This document shows positions 8,650 to 17,961 of a stretch of DNA of 64,000 bases, in pieces. This DNA comes from Candidatus Moraniibacteriota bacterium (GTDB taxonomy: Bacteria; Patescibacteriota; Minisyncoccia; Moranbacterales; UBA1568), in NCBI GenBank assembly GCA_018499985.2, contig JAHBAT020000003.1:1-64000 (forward strand), in the 5' to 3' direction. Under the pieces are notes generated by a model that had not been told where the DNA came from, did no database searches, and worked only from the letters and a program-made list of their open reading frames with translations. Both the position numbers and the translations under genes were made by a program. Each line of letters starts with the position of its first letter. Position 1 is the first letter of the stretch.

Positions 8650-10767
8650 TTACGCTTTTTCTTTTAGTGCTTTCATAGAAAGATTAATTCTTCCCTGTGA
8701 GTCAATCTCTTTCACGAGCACCCTTACTCGATCACCTACCGCTACAATATCCTCTACCTTTTCCACTCTTTCATGGGCAAGCTCAGAAATATGAATCAAA
8801 CCCTCTTGATTTGGTAGCACCTCAGCAAAAGCTCCGAAAGCCATAATTTTTGTGATACGAGCATCAAAAATTTCACCTGCTTTGGCTTCTCTTGTGATAC
8901 CTTCAATCCAAGCCACTGCCTTGGCTCCGCCCTCACCGTCTGGAGCAGTAATAAAGACTGATCCATCGTCCTCGATATCAATAGCGACACCGGTTTCGTC
9001 AATAATTTGGTTGATCATCTTGCCACCAGGCCCAATCACATCACGAATCTTTTCTGGATTAATGTGAAGAGTGATAATTCGTGGAGCAAATGGTGACAAG
9101 TCTTTACGTGGAGCCTCTATTGCCTCCATCATTTTGCCCATGATAAACATTCTCCCTTCTTTTGCCTGACGAATAGCCTCCTTGAGCATACTTGGAGTTA
9201 GTCCATCAATTTTCACATCCATCTGCATAGCAGTAATACCCTCTGTTGTTCCAGCTACCTTGAAGTCCATATCACCATAGTGATCCTCAAGTCCCTGAAT
9301 ATCAGAAAGCACTTTAAATTCACCAGCTTCTCCAGTAATAACACCCATGGCAATACCTGCTACTGGACGCTTAATTGGTACACCGGCATCCATAAGAGAC
9401 AGGGTAGAGCCACATGTAGAAGCCATCGAGGAAGATCCATTTGACTCCAAAACCTCAGATACTAAGAGGATAGTGTATGGGAAATCCTCTTTACTTGGCA
9501 AAACTGGCACCAAAGCCTTTTCCGCTAACGCTCCGTGGCCTATTTCACGACGACCTGGTCCTCGCATTGGACGCACTTCTCCCACAGAATACGGGGGAAA
9601 ATTATAGAAGTGCATATAGCGCTTCTTCATATCTACTTCCATAGTATCAACTACCATTTCATCACCAGGCGCACCGAGAGTAGTAACCGTCAAAGCCTGT
9701 GTTTCTCCGCGGGTAAAGAGTCCCGTCCCATGTGTTCTCGGAAGGAGTCCTACCTTTGTAGTAATAGTACGAATTTCATGCAAACCTCTACCGTCAGGGC
9801 GAGCATCATGCTTCAAAATCTTCTCATGCACCACTTCGTCAGCAAATTCATCGCTTACCAAAGCCAAGATTTCATTAAGATTCTTTTCTTCCGCAAACTG
9901 TTCGCTCGCACGCTTACGAAGCTCTTCATTGATTTCGGAAACCTTTGATTCCATGGCCTTTTTTGGAAGAAGATACAGCGCCTCACCCAATCCAAGCTCT
10001 TCACACCAAGTACGGATAGCTGTTTCAAATTCATGACTCCCTACCAAAAGAGCTGCCTCACGCTTTGGCTTACCTACTTCTTTTTGGATACCGCTGATAA
10101 AGTCTGTGATTTTCTGGATAGCTTCAAAAGCAAACTCAAAAGCCTCCCCCATTTGCTCTTCTGTTATTTCTTGCGCTCCTGCTTCAATCATGTTGATTTT
10201 ATCGTGCGTACCAGAAACCAAAAGATCAAGTTTACTTCCTCCACGCTCGGCTTTCTTCGGGTTAAGGATAAAGCCTTCTTCGGTCAATCCTACACGTACT
10301 GCAGCAATTGGACCGGCCCAAGGTATATCAGAGAGAGTCAGTGCGGCTGAAGCAGCAATCATAGCTACTAAGTCAGTATCATTTTCACCATCAAAAGAAA
10401 GTACCGTGGTAATCACTTGCACCTCATTGCGCATACGACTATTAAACAGCGGCCGCACCGTACGATCTACTGCACGACCAGAAAGGACTGAGTCATCTGA
10501 TGGACGACCTTCACGTTTGATAAAACGTGAGCCCTTAATTTTTCCAGCGGCATAGTAGCGTTCTTCGAAATCAACCATCAAAGGGAAATAGCCTGTGATA
10601 CGAGACATTTCCTTACTCATGACAGCTGTAGCCAAAACTACGGTGTCACCATAACGCACCGTCACTGAGCCATTGGCTTGTTTAGCCAAAGTACCTGTTT
10701 CGATAGTGAGCTCCCGCCCGCCTAAAGAAAGGGTAAAACTTTTCTCTTGCATACTTTTTCTACTCAA
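8650..10767 (-). CDS. pnp: Polyribonucleotide nucleotidyltransferase
   Basis: FTLSLGGRELTIETGTLAKQANGSVTVRYGDTVVLATAVMS, two RNase PH cores, C-terminal KH (IGPGGKMINQI) and S1; start may be 10752. Confidence 0.97.
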   Translation of the reverse strand: MSRKSMQEKSFTLSLGGRELTIETGTLAKQANGSVTVRYGDTVVLATAVMSKEMSRITGYFPLMVDFEERYYAAGKIKGSRFIKREGRPSDDSVLSGRAVDRTVRPLFNSRMRNEVQVITTVLSFDGENDTDLVAMIAASAALTLSDIPWAGPIAAVRVGLTEEGFILNPKKAERGGSKLDLLVSGTHDKINMIEAGAQEITEEQMGEAFEFAFEAIQKITDFISGIQKEVGKPKREAALLVGSHEFETAIRTWCEELGLGEALYLLPKKAMESKVSEINEELRKRASEQFAEEKNLNEILALVSDEFADEVVHEKILKHDARPDGRGLHEIRTITTKVGLLPRTHGTGLFTRGETQALTVTTLGAPGDEMVVDTMEVDMKKRYMHFYNFPPYSVGEVRPMRGPGRREIGHGALAEKALVPVLPSKEDFPYTILLVSEVLESNGSSSMASTCGSTLSLMDAGVPIKRPVAGIAMGVITGEAGEFKVLSDIQGLEDHYGDMDFKVAGTTEGITAMQMDVKIDGLTPSMLKEAIRQAKEGRMFIMGKMMEAIEAPRKDLSPFAPRIITLHINPEKIRDVIGPGGKMINQIIDETGVAIDIEDDGSVFITAPDGEGGAKAVAWIEGITREAKAGEIFDARITKIMAFGAFAEVLPNQEGLIHISELAHERVEKVEDIVAVGDRVRVLVKEIDSQGRINLSMKALKEKA

Positions 10768-10784
10768 ATGAGCAGTCTATACAC

Positions 10785-10824
10785 ACACGTCTTAACCTAT
10801 TGATAAGCATAGGATGAGACGTGT
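10785..10824 (-). other. Hairpin in the region upstream of pnp
   Basis: acacgtct...agacgtgt plus inner cctat...atagg. Confidence 0.55.
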
Positions 10825-10914
10825 AGTTACAAACTGTCCACTGAGCTTATAATGAATTACTCTTCTACTCTGTCAAATATACTCTCAACTGTCAAAAGTC
10901 TCTCATTTTATACA

Positions 10915-11412
10915 CTAAATGAGAAACTTTCTTTTATCACTTGATAAATTGAAAAAATCATCTGCTACTTCTAGAAGCTTTTGGCTTGATGACTCAGCAA
11001 AAGCCACTACTTCTACACGGCAAGCAAAGGTATTTTGAATGTATTCAGCCAAAGATACGTAATCTCCGTCACCAGAGACAAGTACAATAACATCTACCTT
11101 TTGAGCCATTTTGATAGCATCTACTGCTATTCCGACATCCCAATCACCCTTCTTAGAGCCGTCTGGAAAAATCTGAAGATCTTTGGTCTTCACTTCATAA
11201 CCTGCTTTTTCTAAGGCCTCAAAAAATTTATCTTCTGTTGCTTCTGCCGTACTAATACCATAAGCAATTGCTCGAATAAGCTTACGTTCAGCCACGCTTG
11301 CACTGAGTACGTTCTTGAAATTCACTCGCTTATTATAGAGTACTCGAGCGCTATAGTAGAGATTAGAAATATCCACAAGCACTCCTACTCTTTGATCTAA
11401 AAATTTTGCCAT
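10915..11412 (-). CDS. NYN/PIN-like (LabA/DUF88 family) protein
   Basis: GVLVDISNLYYSA, GDWDVGIAVDAIKMAQKVDVIVLVSGDGDYVSLAEYI. Confidence 0.88.
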   Translation of the reverse strand: MAKFLDQRVGVLVDISNLYYSARVLYNKRVNFKNVLSASVAERKLIRAIAYGISTAEATEDKFFEALEKAGYEVKTKDLQIFPDGSKKGDWDVGIAVDAIKMAQKVDVIVLVSGDGDYVSLAEYIQNTFACRVEVVAFAESSSQKLLEVADDFFNLSSDKRKFLI

Positions 11413-11460
11413 AGTATAAAAAATTATTGCCCTATAAAATACCTCCGTTTAAAAAAGATA

Positions 11461-11487
11461 AGCCCGGAATAAAGCTCCGGGCTTACA
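11461..11487 (-). terminator. Hairpin terminator after rpsO
   Basis: agcccggaataaagctccgggct. Confidence 0.6.
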
Positions 11488-11493
11488 ACTAAC

Positions 11494-11760
11494 CTATTTG
11501 AGTCCAAGTTTTTTGGTAATTTCTTTGTACGCTTTTTCGTTGGTAGACTTGAGGTATGTCAACAACTTCTTGCGCTTAGCTACCATCTTTAGAAGCCCTC
11601 GACGTGAATGAAAATCCTTACTGTTCTTTTTCAAATGAATGGTCAACTTGCGAATTTGCTCAGTAAAAAGAGCAATTTGATAGGCTGATGAGCCAGTATC
11701 TTTATCGTGAAGCTTAACTTCTTTAGTAACCTTTTCCTTTTGTTTGTTGGTCAGCGCCAT
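11494..11760 (-). CDS. rpsO: 30S ribosomal protein S15
   Basis: DTGSSAYQIALFTEQIRKLTIHLKKNSKDFHSRRGLLKMVAKRKKLLTYL. Confidence 0.97.
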   Translation of the reverse strand: MALTNKQKEKVTKEVKLHDKDTGSSAYQIALFTEQIRKLTIHLKKNSKDFHSRRGLLKMVAKRKKLLTYLKSTNEKAYKEITKKLGLK

Positions 11761-11898
11761 ATAACATGTGTCAGCAAGCTATTCGTTACTCAAAAGAGGA
11801 ACCAGTAGCTGCTCAATATAAAAATTAACAAAACTTACTATAGCACATTTTTGATTTTTAGCAAATCTTGGTCTGAAGTAAGGGATGTGTTTTATCCC

Positions 11899-12348
11899 CT
11901 ACTCCAGATGTCCAAGCCAGAAATGCCATACCCTGAGAAGATCTTCTGTACCATGACGACCTTTTTCCAAGAGCTCTCCCTCGGAAATAAACCCGTACGG
12001 ATTATACTCCTCTCCACCATGAGAGCCCACAAAAGGTACTCTTGGTAATTCCAGAAGGGTGGCCTGGTAAAGAAAAACTGATGTTATTTGATGCCTTTCA
12101 GCAAAAACATACTTACCTATATAGAGAGGTGCTGTCGTCACTATAACCCCGTGAGCATCCACCTCCTCCACATACAAACGCCTTATCGCATCTTCATGAC
12201 GCTCTCCGGCATTCATGGTTTCCAAAGGAATGGAAAGGTCTCCGGCATTTTTACTGACCACCCCCCTCTTCATCACCAGCTCTTCTATTGCATAGAACTC
12301 CCTCTCTTTATTCAGGAGGAAGAGGCCTACGCCATTTATCTTCCGCAT
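11899..12348 (-). CDS. NUDIX-fold-like protein with degenerate Nudix box
   Basis: LSIPLETMNAGERHEDAIRRLYVEEVDA resembles GX5EX7REUXEEXGU imperfectly. Confidence 0.55.
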   Translation of the reverse strand: MRKINGVGLFLLNKEREFYAIEELVMKRGVVSKNAGDLSIPLETMNAGERHEDAIRRLYVEEVDAHGVIVTTAPLYIGKYVFAERHQITSVFLYQATLLELPRVPFVGSHGGEEYNPYGFISEGELLEKGRHGTEDLLRVWHFWLGHLE

Positions 12349-12410
12349 CTCATCCTCCTCTGATTTGGACCAGATAACTCTAGCTGTTCTTTTTCAAACT
12401 GTCAAAAAGG

Positions 12411-14867
12411 CTAAGATTGAAGAAAAGTAAAGTCCGCTACACTGTCACCTGCTTGAGGTTTCATCACTCGAACACCTTGGGTTACTCGCCCAAGAAGCGG
12501 TACGCTTTTCATCGGAATGCGGATAATAGTACCCTTGTGAGAAGTCATGATCAAATCTCCTTCAAGACTTTCTCCGTGAGTTACCAAGGCACCTACCAAA
12601 TCACCGGTCTTTGGAGTCACCTTCATTGTTTTCATACCACTGCCGCCACGCTTCTGAACCTTAAACTGCTTAAGTCCAGTGCGTTTACCGTATCCATTCT
12701 GTGAAAGTACGAGTAACTCCTGATCTTTGGCGTCTTTAGAAATAATATCCATGGCCACCACGCAATCCTTAGCATCTTTGAGTTTAATACCCCTGACACC
12801 GAGAGCACTTCTTCCCATCGGACGCACATCACTTTCCTTAAAACGAATAGCTTGTCCGTCTGCTGTCGTCATTACCACATCGTCCGTACCTGTGGTTGGA
12901 CTTACCCAAGAAAGCACGTCTCCTTTATCAAGATTAATAGCTATAAGCCCGCTACGGCGCACATTGTCAAAATCTTCAATTTTTGTTTTTTTGATGGTGC
13001 CGTTTTTTGTCGCCATGAAGAGGAATTTGTAGTCTCCATTTACAGCGTAAGAAATTACTGCTGTAATTTTTTCTTCCTGTGACATCTGAAGGAAGTTCAC
13101 AATAGCCTGACCCCTTGCGGTGCGTGAAGACTCGGGGATTTCGTAAGCCTTTGTCTGAAATACTTTTCCGCTATCCGTAAAGAACATGAGATTATCGTGC
13201 GTATTAATAGAAAGCACCTTAGCAATACGATCTTCTTCCTTAGTAGTAGCGCCAATGACACCCTTACCACCACGCTTCTGGACACGATAGACATCAGGAT
13301 TCATACGCTTGATATATCCATCGACTGTCAAAGTAATGATAGCGTCTTCATTTGGAATAAGGTCTTCTTGCTTAAACTCTCCAATAGCACCTTTTACTAC
13401 TTTTGTACGACGCTCATCTCCAAAGCGCTCGCCGAGTTCTTGAAGTTCACTTTTTACCAAACCAAGAATCTTACTGCGATGCTTCAAAAGATCTTCCAAG
13501 TAAGCAATCAATTTAAGCTTTTCAGCCAATTCATCTTCAATTTTTTTACGCTCAAGACCAGAAAGGGTCTGCAAACGCATTTCCAAAATAGCGGTTGTTT
13601 GTCTGTCAGAAAGCTTAAACTTCTTCATCAAGTTTGTATGTGCTTCTTCTTTGTTGGCAGACTTCTTGATAGTGGCAATAATCTCGTCAATATGATCAAG
13701 AGCAATCTTCAAGCCTTCGAGTATATGAGCTCTGTCTTTAGCTTTTCGTAATTCATACTCACTTCGACGAATCACCACCTTCTCTCGATGCACAATATAG
13801 TGCTCAAAAATACTCTTTAGCGTCAGGATTTGCGGTTCGCGTCCATCCACCAATGCCAAGGCGTTCATATTAAAATTCTTCTGTAAATCAGTCATCTGGT
13901 ACAGTTTATTCAGCACTTTCTGAGGAAAAGCTTCTTTTTTAAGCTCAATCACAATGCGGACACCGTCTTTATCAGACTCATCACGAAGGTCCTTGATACC
14001 CTGAATTTTTTCTTCTTTTACGAGATCAGCAATTTTGACAATCAGACTCGCCTTGTTCGTAGCGTAGGTCATTTCTGTTACCACAATCTGAAACTGACCT
14101 GCTTTTGCTTCTACAATATCCACTTTGGCACGTGCTGTGATTGGCCCTCGTCCAGTAGCGTATGCCTCGCGAATGTCTTTTTGGTTATAGATAATTCCTC
14201 CTGTTGGATAGTCGGGACCTTTTACAAACTGCATCAGATCATCCACCGTAGCATCTGGGTTATCAATCAAATGACAGATTCCATCCACCAGCTCATTTAA
14301 GTTGTGCGGTGGAATATTTGTTGCCATACCCACAGCAATTCCCACCGTACCGTTCAAGAGGAGTTGTGGCAGCTTGGCAGGCAAAACAACTGGCTCTTCG
14401 TGCTCACCATCAAAGTTTGGGATAAAGTCTACCGTATCCTTATCGATATCTACGAGCATCTCTTCGGCAATAGCCTTAAGCTTGGCTTCTGTATAACGGT
14501 AAGCAGCTGCACCATCACCATCCATTGAGCCAAAGTTTCCTTGACCCCAAATAAGTGGATAACGCAAAGAAAAGTCTTGCGCCATACGTACCATTGTATC
14601 GTATACAGCTATATCACCGTGCGGGTGATACTTACCAAGTACTTCACCAACTACCGTAGCAGACTTACGGAAACGTGAGGTGGAACGTAGGCCTGTAGAC
14701 CACATGGAGTAAAGAATTCTTCTATGTACTGGTTTTAGACCATCACGGACATCAGGCAGTGCTCGAGAAACGATAACGCTCATGGCATAGTCTAAATACG
14801 ACTGCCTCATCTCTTCGGTCAAAGAGCGTGCCTCAATTTTTCCTCCGTTGTATATTTCTTCAGACAT
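12411..14867 (-). CDS. gyrA: DNA gyrase subunit A
   Basis: EEMRQSYLDYAMSVIVSRALPDVRDGLKPVHRRILYSM, IWGQGNFGSMDGDGAAAYRYTEAKL, QKRGGKGV box. Confidence 0.98.
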   Translation of the reverse strand: MSEEIYNGGKIEARSLTEEMRQSYLDYAMSVIVSRALPDVRDGLKPVHRRILYSMWSTGLRSTSRFRKSATVVGEVLGKYHPHGDIAVYDTMVRMAQDFSLRYPLIWGQGNFGSMDGDGAAAYRYTEAKLKAIAEEMLVDIDKDTVDFIPNFDGEHEEPVVLPAKLPQLLLNGTVGIAVGMATNIPPHNLNELVDGICHLIDNPDATVDDLMQFVKGPDYPTGGIIYNQKDIREAYATGRGPITARAKVDIVEAKAGQFQIVVTEMTYATNKASLIVKIADLVKEEKIQGIKDLRDESDKDGVRIVIELKKEAFPQKVLNKLYQMTDLQKNFNMNALALVDGREPQILTLKSIFEHYIVHREKVVIRRSEYELRKAKDRAHILEGLKIALDHIDEIIATIKKSANKEEAHTNLMKKFKLSDRQTTAILEMRLQTLSGLERKKIEDELAEKLKLIAYLEDLLKHRSKILGLVKSELQELGERFGDERRTKVVKGAIGEFKQEDLIPNEDAIITLTVDGYIKRMNPDVYRVQKRGGKGVIGATTKEEDRIAKVLSINTHDNLMFFTDSGKVFQTKAYEIPESSRTARGQAIVNFLQMSQEEKITAVISYAVNGDYKFLFMATKNGTIKKTKIEDFDNVRRSGLIAINLDKGDVLSWVSPTTGTDDVVMTTADGQAIRFKESDVRPMGRSALGVRGIKLKDAKDCVVAMDIISKDAKDQELLVLSQNGYGKRTGLKQFKVQKRGGSGMKTMKVTPKTGDLVGALVTHGESLEGDLIMTSHKGTIIRIPMKSVPLLGRVTQGVRVMKPQAGDSVADFTFLQS

Positions 14868-14900
14868 AGTGTATGGGTAACTTACATTTCTTACTTGTTT

Positions 14901-15209
14901 TTATTGTTGAGATTCTGTTTCTTTTTTGAGAACCTCTTTGAGAGGATCTCCTTCGCCATTTTGATTCTGAATACGGAGCGGAATATCTTTATTCAGAAGT
15001 GACTCTAAAGATTGACCTTCTTCCATCTTGTTTTCGGGTAAAACAATTTTTGTTTTTGTTATTTCAGAAACGCTTTCTTTAAGAGAGAAAAGCCATATGA
15101 CCAAAATAAAAAACATTGAGGCGAACAGGCAGATAAAAAGATAGCGCATGCGAACAGATTCTGGTTGCTCACGAATAAACTGAATTTTTTTCTCTAGCCT
15201 AGTCAACAT
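14901..15209 (-). CDS. Hypothetical single-TM protein
   Basis: 102-aa ORF with one TM between gyrA and an MBL-fold gene. Confidence 0.6.
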   Translation of the reverse strand: MLTRLEKKIQFIREQPESVRMRYLFICLFASMFFILVIWLFSLKESVSEITKTKIVLPENKMEEGQSLESLLNKDIPLRIQNQNGEGDPLKEVLKKETESQQ

Positions 15210-15212
15210 AGC

Positions 15213-15869
15213 TTATGCTCCTCTTTCAAGGAAAATTACCTCTGCTTTTTTGTCCTCTAAATCCTTCTTCTTAAACGTAAGCTTAGCTTGGGTGACGTCT
15301 CCACTGATACCCATAGCTTCACAGAAGGCTTTTTTTGTACCAATTTTTGGTAGCGTCAAGCCATTCATAGCATAGTGCATAGGTATGACAATTTTTGGCT
15401 CTATTTTATGAATCAAATCCACCGCCTCTTCTACTGAAAGAGTATCTTCTCCTCCAATAGGAAGGAAGAGTACGTCTATCTGAGAGAGCTTATCAAACAT
15501 TTCTGGAGAGGGGCTATGACCAAGCGCTCCCAAGAAAACTACATGGATATCTTCTGTGTCAAAGGTAAAAAAAGTATTTTGGCCTCTTTCTGCGCCCAAA
15601 ACACTATCTCTATAGCTCAAAAATCCCTGAAAAGGAATATTCAGAGCCGAGTACTCGCCTGGAATATCAAGACAAACCGTACTATTTTTAAAATCTTCTA
15701 AGATAGCTCTCTGATGGCTCAATAAAAGCACATTTGGAACACCTTGTGGTGAACGAAGACCTGCTCCTTTGGGCAATGGGTCCGTCCAAAGGACAACGTC
15801 TTCTGTGGCTCGGCCACCTGGTTTTGTCGTTATTTTAAAGCAAAAATCTCCGTAATACTGAATGATCAT
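15213..15869 (-). CDS. Metallo-beta-lactamase-fold (UlaG-like) protein
   Basis: MIIQYYGDFCFKI start, LLLSHQRA, DVLFLPIGGEDTLSVEEAVDLIHKIEPKIVIPMHY. Confidence 0.82.
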   Translation of the reverse strand: MIIQYYGDFCFKITTKPGGRATEDVVLWTDPLPKGAGLRSPQGVPNVLLLSHQRAILEDFKNSTVCLDIPGEYSALNIPFQGFLSYRDSVLGAERGQNTFFTFDTEDIHVVFLGALGHSPSPEMFDKLSQIDVLFLPIGGEDTLSVEEAVDLIHKIEPKIVIPMHYAMNGLTLPKIGTKKAFCEAMGISGDVTQAKLTFKKKDLEDKKAEVIFLERGA

Positions 15870-15987
15870 ACCGTAAAAAAAGTTGTTTACTGGGGTAGTT
15901 TAGCATAAAAATAGGCTCAATGTCTACGCAAAAAAACCCTCTTTTCCTTTAAAAAGGCTTTTTGTTGAACAAAAACACTCTTCACCC

Positions 15988-16016
15988 TTGCCAAAAAAGA
16001 GAATTTGGGCTATTCT
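15988..16016 (+). promoter_or_regulatory. Sigma70-like promoter TTGCCA-N17-TATTCT
   Basis: Read directly. Confidence 0.55.
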
Positions 16017-16022
16017 ATGAGG

Positions 16023-16170
16023 GCTTTATATTTTACTTTGCGTAAAGGTATAAAGATGTCTCATGTAATTTCAGTTTAATTACAACTGAATAAAGAAATG
16101 CTTTAATTTCTTTTTTAGACCTTTACTGGCCTAGTTTACCTGAGTCTCCCTTTTTGTGGAGCTTTTTTTA
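16023..16170 (+). ncRNA. Structured leader or attenuator-like RNA upstream of the S1 gene
   Basis: GTAAAGGT (16042-16049) pairs with ACCTTTAC (16119-16126); internal TTCAGTT/AACTGAA hairpin; CTCC-N8-GGAG then a U7 tract before rpsA. Confidence 0.5.
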
Positions 16171-16204
16171 TAAATTATTTAATTATTAATCATCACAAAT
16201 TATT

Positions 16205-17347
16205 ATGACTACTCCTGATATTCTCTCTCCTATGGGAGCTCTTCTTGAAAAGCACCTTTTAGAAATTCCTGAGATTGGTGACGTTGTGCCGGGAACAGTT
16301 ATTCATGTTGCCTCATCTTTTGCTCTTATTGATCTTGGAGGTCTTGGTACCGGTATTGTTCTTGGTAAAGAAATGCGCGATGGACTCGGCATGGAAGGCA
16401 AACTAAAAGTAGGTAGCCAAGTAAGTGCTACTTTGATGAACTTCGAAAACGAAGATGGCTACATAGAGCTCTCTATTCGCGAAGCTTCTTATGAGAAGTC
16501 TTGGGAAGATATCGAAAACAAGCTTACCTCTCGAGAATCAGTTACCACAAAAATTACTGATGCTAACAAGGGTGGTCTTATGGTAGAAATCAATGGTATT
16601 GCAGGATTCTTGCCTGTTTCACAGCTAGCAAGCGAGCACTATCCTCGCGTTGAAGATGGTGACAAAAACAAGATTCTTGATCTTCTCAAAAAACTTACCG
16701 GCCAAGAGGTAGTTGTGCGTATTCTTGATGCTGATCGTGAAAGCGAAAAACTTATCGTGAGTGAAAAGGCTGCTCAAAGTGAAAAAGAGCGTGAACTTAT
16801 CAACCTTTTCCAAATTGGAGACATCGTGGAAGGTGAAGTAAGTGGCGTTGTAGATTTTGGAGCTTTCGTAAAATTTGCACCAAAGACAGATGCCCAAGGC
16901 AAGACTTCTCACGAAAAACTCGAGGGACTTGTTCATATCTCTGAGCTTGCCTGGCAACTCATTGATGATCCTCGTGAAATGATTAAAACTGGGGATACCG
17001 TTCAGGCTAAAATTATCGGCATTGAAGAAACTCGTATTTCACTTTCTATGAAGGCTCTCAAGGAAGATCCTTGGACAACTGTTGATCAGAAGTATAAGAC
17101 TGGTGATATCGTAGAAGGAAAAGTTGATAAAATTAATCATTTTGGAGCTTTTGTTTATCTTGATGAAGATATTCACGGACTTGCTCACGTCAGCGAATTT
17201 CAAGAGGTCTACCCTGGTCGCAAGATCGAAGAAGTTTTCCAGGAGGGTCAATCCTACAGCTGGAAAATTCTTTCTATCGAAGCCAAGACTCATCGCATGG
17301 GACTTCTCCCGGTAAAAGACGGTGCAGCAAAAGAAATCACTGCTTAA
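16205..17347 (+). CDS. rpsA: 30S ribosomal protein S1-like protein (about four S1 domains)
   Basis: Repeated G-x-V-x-G-V-V-x-x-x-x-x-F-G-A-F-V S1 motifs; ISLSMKALKEDPW. Confidence 0.9.
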   Translation: MTTPDILSPMGALLEKHLLEIPEIGDVVPGTVIHVASSFALIDLGGLGTGIVLGKEMRDGLGMEGKLKVGSQVSATLMNFENEDGYIELSIREASYEKSWEDIENKLTSRESVTTKITDANKGGLMVEINGIAGFLPVSQLASEHYPRVEDGDKNKILDLLKKLTGQEVVVRILDADRESEKLIVSEKAAQSEKERELINLFQIGDIVEGEVSGVVDFGAFVKFAPKTDAQGKTSHEKLEGLVHISELAWQLIDDPREMIKTGDTVQAKIIGIEETRISLSMKALKEDPWTTVDQKYKTGDIVEGKVDKINHFGAFVYLDEDIHGLAHVSEFQEVYPGRKIEEVFQEGQSYSWKILSIEAKTHRMGLLPVKDGAAKEITA

Positions 17348-17353
17348 ATCAAA

Positions 17354-17385
17354 AAACATCCTGAGTCTTCTCAGGATGTTTTCTT
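17354..17385 (+). terminator. Intrinsic terminator after rpsA
   Basis: aacatcctgagtcttctcaggatgttttctt. Confidence 0.75.
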
Positions 17386-17403
17386 AAACAAGTTCAGTCC
17401 TTT

Positions 17404-17961
17404 ATGAAAAATGTTTTTATTATTTCTGGCCCTTCTGGATCCGGCCAAGATAGCATCATTGAAAATCTAGCCCTAGAACTCCCTCTCAAGCGAGTCATCA
17501 CTACTACCACTCGACCAAAAAGATCTACTGAATCAGAAGGCAATCCCTATCACTTCGTTTCTCTTGAAACATTTGACGCCATGCGTCAGGAAAATCTTTT
17601 TTTGGAATGCGCTCAAACCTACAATGGTGAATGGTACGGTGTAACCAAGAAAGAGCTCTTAGAAACAACCTCTAACCATAAAATAGTCATCTGGAAAGTG
17701 GATCATAAAGGCGTTGCCAAGATAAAAAGTCTTTTTCCTGAAATCATCGCCTTTTTCATAGAGGTTCCTCCGGAAATACTCCGAAAAAGACTCGAAGCAA
17801 GAGATAATCCATCTTCAGCATACCTTGAAGACCGTATGCGCTACACAGAAGATTGGCAAGTAAATAGACACCTCTATGACTACTGCATCAAAAATGAAAA
17901 CGGCAAACTCAAAGAAGCCGTCCATCAAATTAAAGAAATTATCCAAAAAAATCTTTCCTAA
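17404..17961 (+). CDS. gmk: Guanylate kinase-like protein with non-canonical P-loop
   Basis: IISGPSGSGQDSIIENL, TTTTRPKRSTESEGNPYHFVS, YGVTKKEL. Confidence 0.82.
   Translation: MKNVFIISGPSGSGQDSIIENLALELPLKRVITTTTRPKRSTESEGNPYHFVSLETFDAMRQENLFLECAQTYNGEWYGVTKKELLETTSNHKIVIWKVDHKGVAKIKSLFPEIIAFFIEVPPEILRKRLEARDNPSSAYLEDRMRYTEDWQVNRHLYDYCIKNENGKLKEAVHQIKEIIQKNLS

Noticed and set aside
9347-10555. Several plus-strand ORFs antisense to pnp
   Set aside because: Shadow ORFs opposite a highly conserved gene
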